A stretch of 13,254 bases of DNA from CALMEC01 sp031372145 (GTDB lineage Bacteria; Actinomycetota; Thermoleophilia; Miltoncostaeales; Miltoncostaeaceae). Below are positions 1 through 6,073 of this stretch, piece after piece. The stretch's first letter is position 1. Each line of letters starts with the position of its first letter. The notes under the pieces are model-generated. The model was not told the DNA's origin, did no database searches, and saw only the letters and a list, made by a program, of their open reading frames with translations. The position numbers were made by a program, and so were the translations under genes. Location: positions 1 to 13,254 of the forward strand of contig JANMKR010000167.1 of the NCBI GenBank assembly GCA_031372145.1. The letters are read 5' to 3'.

Positions 1-100
1 CCAGTCTGAGCCCCGTGGTGTCGATACACATCGAAGGAAACGCCGCCTCCTTCCCGCCAGGCACCCGACGGACTCGCATGAGCGGCCCCTCAAAGTCAAG

Positions 101-1396
101 ATGAGGGTACGGCCGACCATGTGCCGTGCCGCCGCCGTGCCCTCCATCCTCACTGCCACCCAACGACGCCTCCCGGTCATGCTCATGGTGCTGGGTGCCG
201 CGCTCATGTCCGGATGCGGCTCCTCTTCCCACACCTCGTTGCTGCCGAGCGTCTTGAGTCCCGGCGTGGACGCCATCGTGGGGCAGAAGCCCCTCCTTCG
301 CGGATTGGCTGCGACCGGTGCCTCGGACGGCACATCCGTGACCGTTGCCCTGTACCGGGGCACGAAGGTCTCGGACACGCCGATGCGTCTCGTTCCGGCG
401 GCTCGCCGGGACCGCGTGTGGGCAGTGCGGGTCGCCCTCGCCCCCGGCTCCTACGCGATCCGCGCGCGCCAGCAGCAAGCCCATGGGCTTGCATGGGGTC
501 CCGTGCGCACCTTCACGGTCAGCGCAGATCCGGTGGTCGGTGCCGCCGGCGACATCGCGTGCGATCCCGCCTCGACCTCCTTCCACGCCGGGAATGGCTC
601 GCGCTCGGGCGAGCGCTGCCAGGCGCGGGCGACCTCGGACCTGCTCCTCGGTGCGGATCTCGCCGGCGTCTTGGCCGTCGGCGACCTGCAATACGAGAGC
701 GCCCAAGCCCCGGCCTTCGCCCTGAGCTTCGGGCCGTCTTGGGGGCGGCTCGGGCGGCTCATCCATCCCGCGCTCGGGAACCACGAGTACGTGCCGCCGC
801 GACCCACGGTCGCCTACTTCGACTATTTCAACGGCCTCCGTCACCCCGGCGGCGTGGCCGGTCCGCGCCCGACCGGTTGGTACAGCTTTGATCTCGGAAA
901 CTGGCATCTGATCGCGCTGAACTCGAACTGCAGGTACATCGGCGGCTGCGGCAAGGACTCGCCCGAGGTGCGCTGGCTCAAAGTGGACCTGGCGGCGCAT
1001 CCCGTGCGGTGCACCCTTGCCTATTGGCACCATCCGCGCTGGAGCTCGGGCAGCCATGGCGACCAGGGCCAGATGTTGCGCATCTGGAAGACGCTGGTCG
1101 CTGCCAATGCCGACGTTGTCGTCTCGGGCCACGACCATGACTACGAGCGATTTGCCCCTCAGGATGGCGATGGCAAGCGAGACGATTCGGCAGGGATCCG
1201 GGAGTTCGTCGTCGGGACGGGCGGCAAGAACCACGATCCCTTCACCCGCCTCCCGGCAGACGCGAACAGCGAGGTGCGCGACGCCCACGTATTCGGCGTC
1301 CTGGAGCTGGCGCTGCATCAGTCGAGCTACGACTGGCGTTTCGTCCCGGTGGCCGGCAGCAGCTTCTCGGACTCCGGAAGCCAGAGCTGCCATTGA
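101..1396 (+). CDS. Secreted lipoprotein metallophosphoesterase (purple acid phosphatase-like)
   Basis: Likely a calcineurin-type metallophosphoesterase that hydrolyses phosphate esters outside the cytoplasmic membrane. The 431-residue reading has a signal peptide with lipobox LMSGC (35-39), so Cys39 would be the lipidated residue. A small Ig-like beta domain (about 50-140) precedes the catalytic domain (about 145-431). All metal-binding blocks are visible: GD at 150-151, GDLQY at 194-198, GNHEY at 226-230, HH at 310-311 and GHDHDYER at 343-350. The tail FVVGTGGK and the final CH are typical of secreted actinobacterial members of this family. The gene looks full length and intact. Its start is uncertain: ATG at 119 (Met7) has a weak GAGGG about 11 nt upstream, the frame is open to the left edge of the window, and ATG 179 would leave a very short signal. 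It is the only gene before the gene-poor region and is not part of the minus-strand operon. The natural substrate cannot be told from sequence. Confidence 0.9.
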   Translation: MRVRPTMCRAAAVPSILTATQRRLPVMLMVLGAALMSGCGSSSHTSLLPSVLSPGVDAIVGQKPLLRGLAATGASDGTSVTVALYRGTKVSDTPMRLVPAARRDRVWAVRVALAPGSYAIRARQQQAHGLAWGPVRTFTVSADPVVGAAGDIACDPASTSFHAGNGSRSGERCQARATSDLLLGADLAGVLAVGDLQYESAQAPAFALSFGPSWGRLGRLIHPALGNHEYVPPRPTVAYFDYFNGLRHPGGVAGPRPTGWYSFDLGNWHLIALNSNCRYIGGCGKDSPEVRWLKVDLAAHPVRCTLAYWHHPRWSSGSHGDQGQMLRIWKTLVAANADVVVSGHDHDYERFAPQDGDGKRDDSAGIREFVVGTGGKNHDPFTRLPADANSEVRDAHVFGVLELALHQSSYDWRFVPVAGSSFSDSGSQSCH

Positions 1397-1665
1397 TGAG
1401 CGCGAAGGAAGGCACATGGTCCGCCGCGGGGATTTCGGGACACGACCTCAGCCCTCGTCCGCCGTACCCCGTTGACCGACGAGTGGCTGCAGGGTCCAGC
1501 TGGAGGTATGGTTGAAACCGCTCGGCGAACGGGGTGGGAGCGTCGGTTGCGTCAGAGCCGAAACCGATCCATTATCCGAGCCGGACCATGCTGCGCGCGG
1601 CAGCGCGCGAAAGCGAGTAGCCTTAAATACGTACGGCTTACACGGCGTCGTAAGAAACACGATTG
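1397..1665. other. Intergenic stretch without a convincing gene
   Basis: Short overlapping frames exist on both strands, but none shows a ribosome-binding site, a recognisable domain or a conserved counterpart. A GC-rich inverted repeat (CGCGC-GGCA-GCGCG, about 1594-1607) lacks a following T tract, so I do not call it a terminator. The part around 1618-1640 is locally AT-richer than its surroundings and could hold a promoter for the small downstream ORF, but no clear -35/-10 pair is visible. Confidence 0.5.
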
Positions 1666-1676
1666 GTGCGACGCCC

Positions 1677-1684
1677 GAAGGGAG
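1677..1684 (+). promoter_or_regulatory. Ribosome-binding site of the left small ORF
   Basis: GAAGGGAG lies 5 nt before ATG 1690. The same octamer precedes the GTG start of the right copy, and this decides the start in both. Confidence 0.55.
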
Positions 1685-1689
1685 AATCA

Positions 1690-2046
1690 ATGGATACCGA
1701 GAAGGATCATCCCCTGGGTGGACGGCTCGGGGACCAACCTGACTTCGCCGATTGGACACAACAGGTGACCGCGGAACTCCCCGCACGCGCGAACAGCCAG
1801 CAACTCACGACGGAATTCCAAGGGGTTGCGCGAGGACTGCGAAGGCTTTGGAAGCGCTCCAGCTCAGCGTTACTCGCGTCCGATCCACGGCGTGGCGTTC
1901 GGGCCTTTTCGCAGTATGGCGCGGCGCGAGTTGGCTTGAGGCACCTCGTCCGGGCCGGGCCGGGTGCTGCCAGCGCGACTCGCTGCTCGTCGAGCAGCGT
2001 CGCCGCGAAGTCCACGGTCTCGTTCGTGGCGACCTCGCGACGCTGA
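1690..2046 (+). CDS. Small hypothetical protein, left copy of a duplicated pair
   Basis: I do not recognise this family. The reading is 118 residues from an ATG with a good ribosome-binding site. Residues 1-45 are conserved in the copy at 2387: a charged start MD(T/I)EKD, then LGG, PDFADWTQQVTAEL and ARA. Across this part 8 of about 15 base differences fall in third codon positions, the one indel is exactly one codon, and the start codons are ATG versus GTG. That pattern suggests selection on the plus-strand protein. From about residue 40 onward the frame runs antisense to the kinase pseudogene, and after about residue 65 the two copies lose frame correspondence, so this C-terminal part is probably not meaningful. 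There is no signal peptide or membrane segment. It may be a small regulator, a peptide precursor, or a fragment of a lost gene. Confidence 0.35.
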   Translation: MDTEKDHPLGGRLGDQPDFADWTQQVTAELPARANSQQLTTEFQGVARGLRRLWKRSSSALLASDPRRGVRAFSQYGAARVGLRHLVRAGPGAASATRCSSSSVAAKSTVSFVATSRR

Positions 2047-2129
2047 GCGTCGCCTCTCCCGCAGACGCTCGATCATCACGACCGGACAGACACGAAGGGC
2101 GCCCGCGTTCTTGCCGAGCGCGTCGATCC
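1805..2129 (-). pseudogene. Truncated, frameshifted remnant of an HPr-kinase-like gene
   Basis: Read on the minus strand, this region corresponds to residues about 222-334 of the intact kinase-like protein at 2499-3503, including the same stop-codon position (TGA at 1805-1807). The pieces lie in different frames. RIDALG and VVMIER align first. A frame change then gives ETVDFAATLLDEQRVALAAPGPA, against ETVDFATTLLDEQRVKLSAAGPA in the intact gene, quoted here only as an alignment. A loss of about 7 nt near the ILR block shifts the frame again, and the end reads SWSASKAFAVLAQPLGIPS. No P-loop part is present, so it cannot be an active kinase. It most likely arose by the segmental duplication and then decayed. 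Confidence 0.8.
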
Positions 2130-2360
2130 TTTTGACTGACTGACGCCACTTCCCGCTCGACAGTCACACCACCTCCATCGACTTGACCCGGTCAAGATCC
2201 CTCGATCGTCCCTGCGCGGCTAAAGGAATACGCCTCCGGGTCGATAAGAGAGTTGCAGCGCAGCAACAAGCCTGCAACGACTTCTTCACGCGTTGTCTAT
2301 CCATCCCGGGTCAGAGGTACGCAAGACTCGTTCCGAGAGCCGATTGCGAGAAGGATCATC
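2130..2360. other. Spacer between the two duplication copies
   Basis: No supported gene. A plus-strand frame begins at 2183 and runs into the right small ORF, but it lacks a ribosome-binding site there and the part before 2387 has no counterpart in the left copy. The main visible structure is a perfect inverted repeat at 2182-2196, listed separately. The left boundary has a short TGACTGACTGAC run (about 2134-2145), a simple repeat near the duplication breakpoint. Confidence 0.5.
2182..2196. promoter_or_regulatory. Perfect 7-bp inverted repeat, possible operator
   Basis: CTTGACC-C-GGTCAAG is a perfect palindrome with one central base. It lies about 190 nt upstream of the right small ORF and outside the duplicated unit. 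A symmetric site of this size could bind a dimeric regulator, but no regulator gene is in the window and the site occurs once. Confidence 0.25.
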
Positions 2361-2371
2361 GTGCGACGCAC

Positions 2372-2379
2372 GAAGGGAG
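2372..2379 (+). promoter_or_regulatory. Ribosome-binding site of the right small ORF
   Basis: GAAGGGAG lies 7 nt before GTG 2387 and is identical to the octamer before ATG 1690. Confidence 0.5.
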
Positions 2380-2386
2380 CATCGAA

Positions 2387-2641
2387 GTGGATATCGAGAA
2401 GGATTCTCTGGGTGGACAGCTTGGGGAGCGACCGGACTTCGCCGATTGGACGCAACAGGTGACGGCGGAGCTCTCCGCACGCGCGGACAGTCAGCGCCTC
2501 ATGCCGGAATTCCGAGGAGCTGCGCGAGGACCGCGAGGGCTTCGGGAGCGCTCCAGTTCATCGGTACCCGGATCTGCTCCACCGCGTGGCGTTGGAAAGC
2601 TTGTCGCAAGATGGCGGCTTCGTCGGCGCGAACAAGCTTGA
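2387..2641 (+). CDS. Small hypothetical protein, right copy, antisense to kinase 3' end
   Basis: I do not recognise this 84-residue reading. Its first ~45 residues parallel the left copy at 1690: MDIEKD, LGGQLG, then PDFADWTQQVTAEL and an ARAxSQ block. The GTG start follows a GAAGGGAG site. Bases 2499-2641 lie antisense to the end of the minus-strand kinase-like gene, so the two 3' ends overlap by about 143 nt. The C-terminal part (RSSSSVPGSAPP and the basic end RRREQA) may therefore be dictated by the other strand. There is no signal peptide, membrane helix or cysteine. Because the neighbouring operon ends with a protease and two kinase-like proteins, a role as a modified or regulatory peptide can be imagined, but nothing in the sequence shows it. 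It could also be the stub of a larger lost gene. Confidence 0.35.
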   Translation: MDIEKDSLGGQLGERPDFADWTQQVTAELSARADSQRLMPEFRGAARGPRGLRERSSSSVPGSAPPRGVGKLVARWRLRRREQA

Positions 2642-3503
2642 GGTAGCTCGTCCAGGCCGGGCCGGCGGCCGACAGCTTGACCCGCTGCTCGTCGAGCAGC
2701 GTCGTCGCGAAGTCCACGGTCTCGTCCGTTGCGACCTCGCGACGCTGAATCGTCGTGATGTCCCGCTGACGCTCGATGAGCACGACTCGACGGACACAAA
2801 GGGGCTCAGCCCCCGCGATCTCGCCCAGCGCGTCGATCCGGACCCGGACCGGCGGCGCGACGAAGCCCCGTGTGAGCCATCGCGCTGCCCCTCGCAGGCG
2901 GAGCCCGCTGCGCACCGTGGGCGTCAATCGCGCGAATGCGCGCGGCGCGGTCAGACGAAGGTCGGAGTAGAATCGCATCCTGCGCGGGAAGGTCGTGCAC
3001 CAACCCTCCTCATCGATGAACGCCTGGTCGTCGCCCAAGACGATCGCACCGGCCGCCAACGCCCGCACCGCAAGCGAGCTCTTTCCGCTGCGCGACCGGC
3101 CGAGCAGCAGCAGGAGCCCCTCGTCCGTGTTGATCGCCGCGCATGGCAGAAGCACCGACTCCTCTCGCGCCGCGGCGATCGACAGGAGCGGCTCAACGAA
3201 GTACCCCTGTACGAGTGAGAGCCCAAACGAGCGCGGCGCGCCCCGAAGCTCGATCGCGGCGCTCAGGCACGATGCCTCCGGGTTGCCGAGTTCAACACGC
3301 CAGCTGACGGTCTTGTGTCCGCCGCGAAGCGTCGGCTGCTGGACGTGCCGGAATTCGATGTTGAGACCGGGCTGAACGGGCCCCAGGGCGCGACTGCTGC
3401 CGTACTCGGCGTCGAAGTGCGCGAGCACATCGGCTCGATCCGCCTCGATTCCCAGGTGGAGTTGTGGCCGTAGTGCAAACGTTGCCCGGTGCGCGACGTT
3501 CAA
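2499..3503 (-). CDS. HPr-kinase-like P-loop protein 2 (last gene of operon)
   Basis: A nucleotide-binding protein of the HPr kinase/phosphorylase C-terminal-domain-like superfamily, 334 residues. The Walker A motif is GRSRSGKSS (135-143), preceded by an LLLLL strand and followed by AAGAIVLGDD, where GDD (157-159) fits the Walker-B-like acidic pair of the family. The N-terminal ~115 residues are variable. The start is inferred. The frame is open further upstream, but a longer protein would overlap the preceding gene by over 240 nt. TTG at 3503 overlaps the previous stop as TTGA, with CTGGAG 11 nt upstream. No ATG is available in this part. It is probably a cytoplasmic Ser/Thr kinase-like ATPase, and its substrate is unknown. 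Its 3' third was copied to 1805-2129, where it decayed. It differs strongly in sequence from its upstream neighbour of the same fold. Confidence 0.8.
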   Translation of the reverse strand: MNVAHRATFALRPQLHLGIEADRADVLAHFDAEYGSSRALGPVQPGLNIEFRHVQQPTLRGGHKTVSWRVELGNPEASCLSAAIELRGAPRSFGLSLVQGYFVEPLLSIAAAREESVLLPCAAINTDEGLLLLLGRSRSGKSSLAVRALAAGAIVLGDDQAFIDEEGWCTTFPRRMRFYSDLRLTAPRAFARLTPTVRSGLRLRGAARWLTRGFVAPPVRVRIDALGEIAGAEPLCVRRVVLIERQRDITTIQRREVATDETVDFATTLLDEQRVKLSAAGPAWTSYLKLVRADEAAILRQAFQRHAVEQIRVPMNWSAPEALAVLAQLLGIPA

Positions 3504-4663
3504 CGCCCGCCGTGCTCCAGAATCGCTGTCGCGATCGACCGCGGGTCGGCCGGAAATGGTGCTCGGACGCGCAGAAGCTTGACGTCGGCCAGCACGTCGG
3601 CGAGGAAGGCCTCCTCGCGCTGTTCGACAACGAGGCGGAACGGCGTGGGCCGCTCGTCGGCCGTCGCGAAGCGTGCTCGCTCGAAGAGCTCGAAGTAGCT
3701 TCGGCGCTCGTACGCGGCGGATCTCGCGAGGCGACGCGCTGCCCACCGAGCGTCGACCTCGTCCACAGTGATGTCGGTTCCGGGCACGGTCGAAAGCAGA
3801 ACGACGGTCCCGAGCGGGGACGAGTCAAGCGGGTGCATCTCCTGATCGTAGGCGGCGGCGATCTGCGTCGGCGTGAGCGCCACTCGGTCGGCGAGCGCGA
3901 TCCCCCGATCGATGGTCTCGCCCACCAGACGCCCCACCCGCCCCTTGGCGGCGGGTCTGCGCACCGACCGCGTGACCGCGGCGGCGACGCCGGCGCAGCC
4001 GAGCTGGACGCGGGCAACCCGCGGAAGCGCCTTCCGCAGCTGCGGAAGCGAATCGAGCACCCATCGGCGAACGCCGACGGTGATCGGGAACGTTCCCGCA
4101 CGTGCGTCTCCACCGACGACGGTCCACTTGTCCGAGACGAAGCGGCCGCCGAGCTCCATGAGCGCAAGCGCCGCCTCCGTCTTTCCGCTCTCGGACCATC
4201 CGGCGACCGCGATCGCGGTTCCATCCATCGCGACGCACGCAGCGTGGATCGCGACGGCGTCGGCGTCAAGGAGCGAAAGTTGCAGGGCAGGACGAATGGC
4301 GTTGCGGAAGACCGTTGGGAGCGGGAAGCCCGGGTCGAGGACGAAATGCGAGCTGGCCGCTCCCGGGGAGGGAAGCATGCAGGCTCGCCCTGCGACGAGG
4401 ATGCAATGCCGAGACGCCGTCGAAGCGGTCGTCAGGCCGTCGTTCGCCGGATTCACGAGCTCGATCAACTGGTCGGCAGAGCCGGTCTCTGCGTACTCGA
4501 TCAGTACGCCAGGCCCACGCTCCGACGCAGAGGACGGTGCATACGGATCCATCTGAGCTGTGACGAACCGTTCGGTGGAGGGGTCCGCACCCACCACCGT
4601 GAGCGTGACTCTCTGCGCGATGTCGAAGGTCAGGCCGATGGCTAGAGATTCACGTGTGGCCAC
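3500..4663 (-). CDS. HPr-kinase-like P-loop protein 1
   Basis: A second member of the HPr-kinase-like superfamily, 387 residues. The core reads IHAACVAMDGTAIAVAGWSESGKTEAA, shown in part: His140 leads the strand, and Walker A is GWSESGKT (155-162). The usual acidic pair after the next strand reads SDK (177-179) instead of SDD, so one acidic position is replaced by Lys. This may mean altered or weak catalysis. The region after it (190-387) is family-variable. The GTG start at 4663 overlaps the CPBP protease stop by 22 nt without a clear ribosome-binding site, so translation is probably coupled. Its own stop overlaps the start of the second kinase-like gene. In other bacteria such kinases sit in peptide (lasso) or exopolysaccharide clusters. 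Here the glycan context and the adjacent protease do not settle the substrate. Confidence 0.8.
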   Translation of the reverse strand: MATRESLAIGLTFDIAQRVTLTVVGADPSTERFVTAQMDPYAPSSASERGPGVLIEYAETGSADQLIELVNPANDGLTTASTASRHCILVAGRACMLPSPGAASSHFVLDPGFPLPTVFRNAIRPALQLSLLDADAVAIHAACVAMDGTAIAVAGWSESGKTEAALALMELGGRFVSDKWTVVGGDARAGTFPITVGVRRWVLDSLPQLRKALPRVARVQLGCAGVAAAVTRSVRRPAAKGRVGRLVGETIDRGIALADRVALTPTQIAAAYDQEMHPLDSSPLGTVVLLSTVPGTDITVDEVDARWAARRLARSAAYERRSYFELFERARFATADERPTPFRLVVEQREEAFLADVLADVKLLRVRAPFPADPRSIATAILEHGGR

Positions 4664-5478
4664 AGGATGATCAACCCGACGTTCAGGAGCCCGTGGGCAA
4701 CGGCGACGCCGACGAGTGATCCCGTGCGCCGGACAGCGAACCCGAAGGCCAGCCCATACGCGGCGGCAAACGGCACGAAGGCGAGATGTCCCGAATCGAG
4801 ATGGAACGCAGCGAACAGGAGGGTGGGACCGACGAGGGCCATCGATCGACCACCGATCCGTTCGAGCGCGACGGCCAGCGCGCCGCGGAAGAGGAGTTCC
4901 TCCGTCAGCCCCGAGAACACGATGAGGATCGCAGGCCCGAGCACGAGGTTCATCGTGCTTGATCCGGTCTCGAGCGGCGATTGGCGGGTGATCAGGTACC
5001 CGAGCAGACCGAGCGGCAGGCCGGTCAGGGCGATCGCGACCTGAACCGAGACGCGCCCACGATTTCGCACGAGCCTGCCGAGGTCGGGGTCGGTACGGCA
5101 GAGAAACACCAGTACCGCGAGGATGGGCGCTCCGACAAGCTCATACCAGACGATCTCGACAACGCGCTTTGTCGGCAGCGTCAGGCTCAACAGCCGCTGG
5201 ATCGGCAGGAGCGAGAGCACCACGCATGCCAGCGCGATCGGTGAGGAAGCCGCCCGCGTACCAGTCGGGGCGAAGACGTACCGGTGACCGGCGAGTGCCG
5301 CGATGATCGCTGCGTCCAGCGCGGCCCCGATCAGCGGATCGACGAAGGCGATGAGGGCCTCGGCGGCGATGATCGCGATGACGGCCGCGACGACGAACAC
5401 CTGAGCCGAGACGACGGCCCTGGTCGTCGACTCGCTTGCGACCGGCTCTGAAATGAGGTGGGCTGATTGTTCGCTCAC
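4642..5478 (-). CDS. CPBP family intramembrane metalloprotease (CAAX/Abi type)
   Basis: An integral membrane protease-like protein, 278 residues with about 7-8 hydrophobic helices from residue 21 on. All three family motifs are present: EELLFR (193-198), FAAFH (222-226) and HGLLN (262-266). The glutamates and histidines that form the active site in this family are therefore conserved. GTG at 5478 overlaps the upstream stop as GTGA. A longer upstream frame exists but would run antiparallel in content over two other genes. Members process prenylated proteins, cleave peptides or give self-immunity to bacteriocins. In an operon for glycan assembly it could process a small protein or anchor, but no target is visible apart from the short plus-strand ORFs near 1690 and 2387. 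Confidence 0.88.
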   Translation of the reverse strand: MSEQSAHLISEPVASESTTRAVVSAQVFVVAAVIAIIAAEALIAFVDPLIGAALDAAIIAALAGHRYVFAPTGTRAASSPIALACVVLSLLPIQRLLSLTLPTKRVVEIVWYELVGAPILAVLVFLCRTDPDLGRLVRNRGRVSVQVAIALTGLPLGLLGYLITRQSPLETGSSTMNLVLGPAILIVFSGLTEELLFRGALAVALERIGGRSMALVGPTLLFAAFHLDSGHLAFVPFAAAYGLAFGFAVRRTGSLVGVAVAHGLLNVGLIILWPHVNL

Positions 5479-5720
5479 CGGAGATTCGACAGTCGCTGGA
5501 CGAGGATCGACGCCGCTCCGATCAGGAGCGGGCCGGCGTAGAGCCACGTCATGCGCGACCGCTTCCAGGCCTCGTTGCGAGCCGCGAATCGCACGACCTC
5601 GTGCTCGACGAGCAGTACGATGACCAGACAGATCACGATCCAATCGATGCCACGCGAGAGCCCATCGCCGAATGGGCTCTCGACGATCTTCCGCGTCGTC
5701 TCGGTGACTGCCGTGGTCAC
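5475..5720 (-). CDS. Small two-helix membrane protein
   Basis: An unrecognised 81-residue protein. The first ~25 residues are polar and are followed by a membrane helix (about 26-39, IDWIVICLVIVLLV). Next come a charged loop with EHEVVRFAARNEAWKRSR (39-56) and a second hydrophobic segment (about 58-76), ending in QRLSNLR. The GTG start overlaps the previous stop as GTGA, and its stop overlaps the next start in the same way, so it is held inside the operon by tight coupling. A longer frame upstream is possible, but it would overlap the preceding gene almost entirely. The size and position suggest an accessory subunit of the membrane assembly complex. No enzyme motif is seen. Confidence 0.7.
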   Translation of the reverse strand: MTTAVTETTRKIVESPFGDGLSRGIDWIVICLVIVLLVEHEVVRFAARNEAWKRSRMTWLYAGPLLIGAASILVQRLSNLR

Positions 5721-6073
5721 GGTTGCTCGCCATCTTCCGGCCGGCGATGCAGGAGAAGATCGACAGCAATCGCTGCCAGGGTGATCCCGGTGAGGACGAG
5801 CAATGCCCCCGTCGGGTTCCAGGTTGCGGTGTAGGCCTGGATGAGGGCGACCAATCCGTCCAGCGAGAAGCTCAACGCGACCGCGACCGACCACTCGGTC
5901 GCGGCGTCGGAGATCCCGATGAAGCGAACGATCGCCAGGCCGGGGCATATGAGGAGGAACGTGAGCACGACGGGGGCCCGAACGACGGTGTTCGCATCAA
6001 ACAGCACCAGAACGATCGCCAGCGCGCTGAGCGTGACGCAGGAGACGGGCCACGTCAGCCGGTGGAAAGTCAT
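5717..6073 (-). CDS. Small polytopic membrane protein (about four helices)
   Basis: A 118-residue protein almost made up of membrane segments (about 7-25, 34-50, 60-80 and 86-107), with a short charged tail RRPEDGEQP. The block RAPVVLTFLLICPGLAIVRFIG resembles the membrane part of DUF1616-like proteins that often accompany bacterial glycan-export genes; this is only a resemblance by eye. The ATG overlaps the stop of the upstream 608-residue protein as ATGA. Its stop overlaps the next gene as GTGA. It probably works with the larger membrane protein upstream. Function is unknown. Confidence 0.7.
   Translation of the reverse strand: MTFHRLTWPVSCVTLSALAIVLVLFDANTVVRAPVVLTFLLICPGLAIVRFIGISDAATEWSVAVALSFSLDGLVALIQAYTATWNPTGALLVLTGITLAAIAVDLLLHRRPEDGEQP

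Larger units (their letters stand above)
1666..2129. repeat. Segmental duplication, left copy (partner 2361-2839)
   Basis: This stretch matches 2361-2839 in the same orientation. In the block 1741-1800 versus 2435-2494 I count 54 identical bases of 60. The match starts near GTGCGACGC (1666 and 2361) and ends sharply after GCGTCGATCC (2129 and 2839). The offset grows from about 695 to 710 nt because of small indels. The unit contains the start of a small plus-strand ORF and the 3' third of the minus-strand kinase-like gene. The right copy still carries an intact kinase 3' end, so the left copy is the decayed one. Confidence 0.85.
2361..2839. repeat. Segmental duplication, right copy (partner 1666-2129)
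   Basis: This is the intact copy. It contains the ribosome-binding site and start of the right small plus-strand ORF and the 3' end of the functional kinase-like gene at 2499-3503. The right border lies inside that gene, at about codon 222, so the duplication took only the gene's end. Confidence 0.85.

Noticed and set aside
3..104. Possible C-terminal end of an upstream gene whose TGA overlaps ATG 101 as ATGA
   Set aside because: Only 33 residues are visible, with no recognisable sequence. The overlap may be chance, and the start of the phosphoesterase is itself uncertain.
2465..2478. GCGGAG-CT-CTCCGC hairpin after the last operon gene
   Set aside because: It has no T tract on either side, and the left duplication copy breaks the pairing. 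It is not convincing as a terminator.
1666..2839. Insertion sequence or transposon as the source of the duplication
   Set aside because: No transposase fragment, terminal inverted repeats or target-site duplication is visible at the borders.
3464..4645. Long plus-strand open frame of 393 codons
   Set aside because: It is the antisense shadow of the HPr-kinase-like gene 3500-4663. It is rich in Arg and has no domain, while the minus strand shows a clear P-loop.
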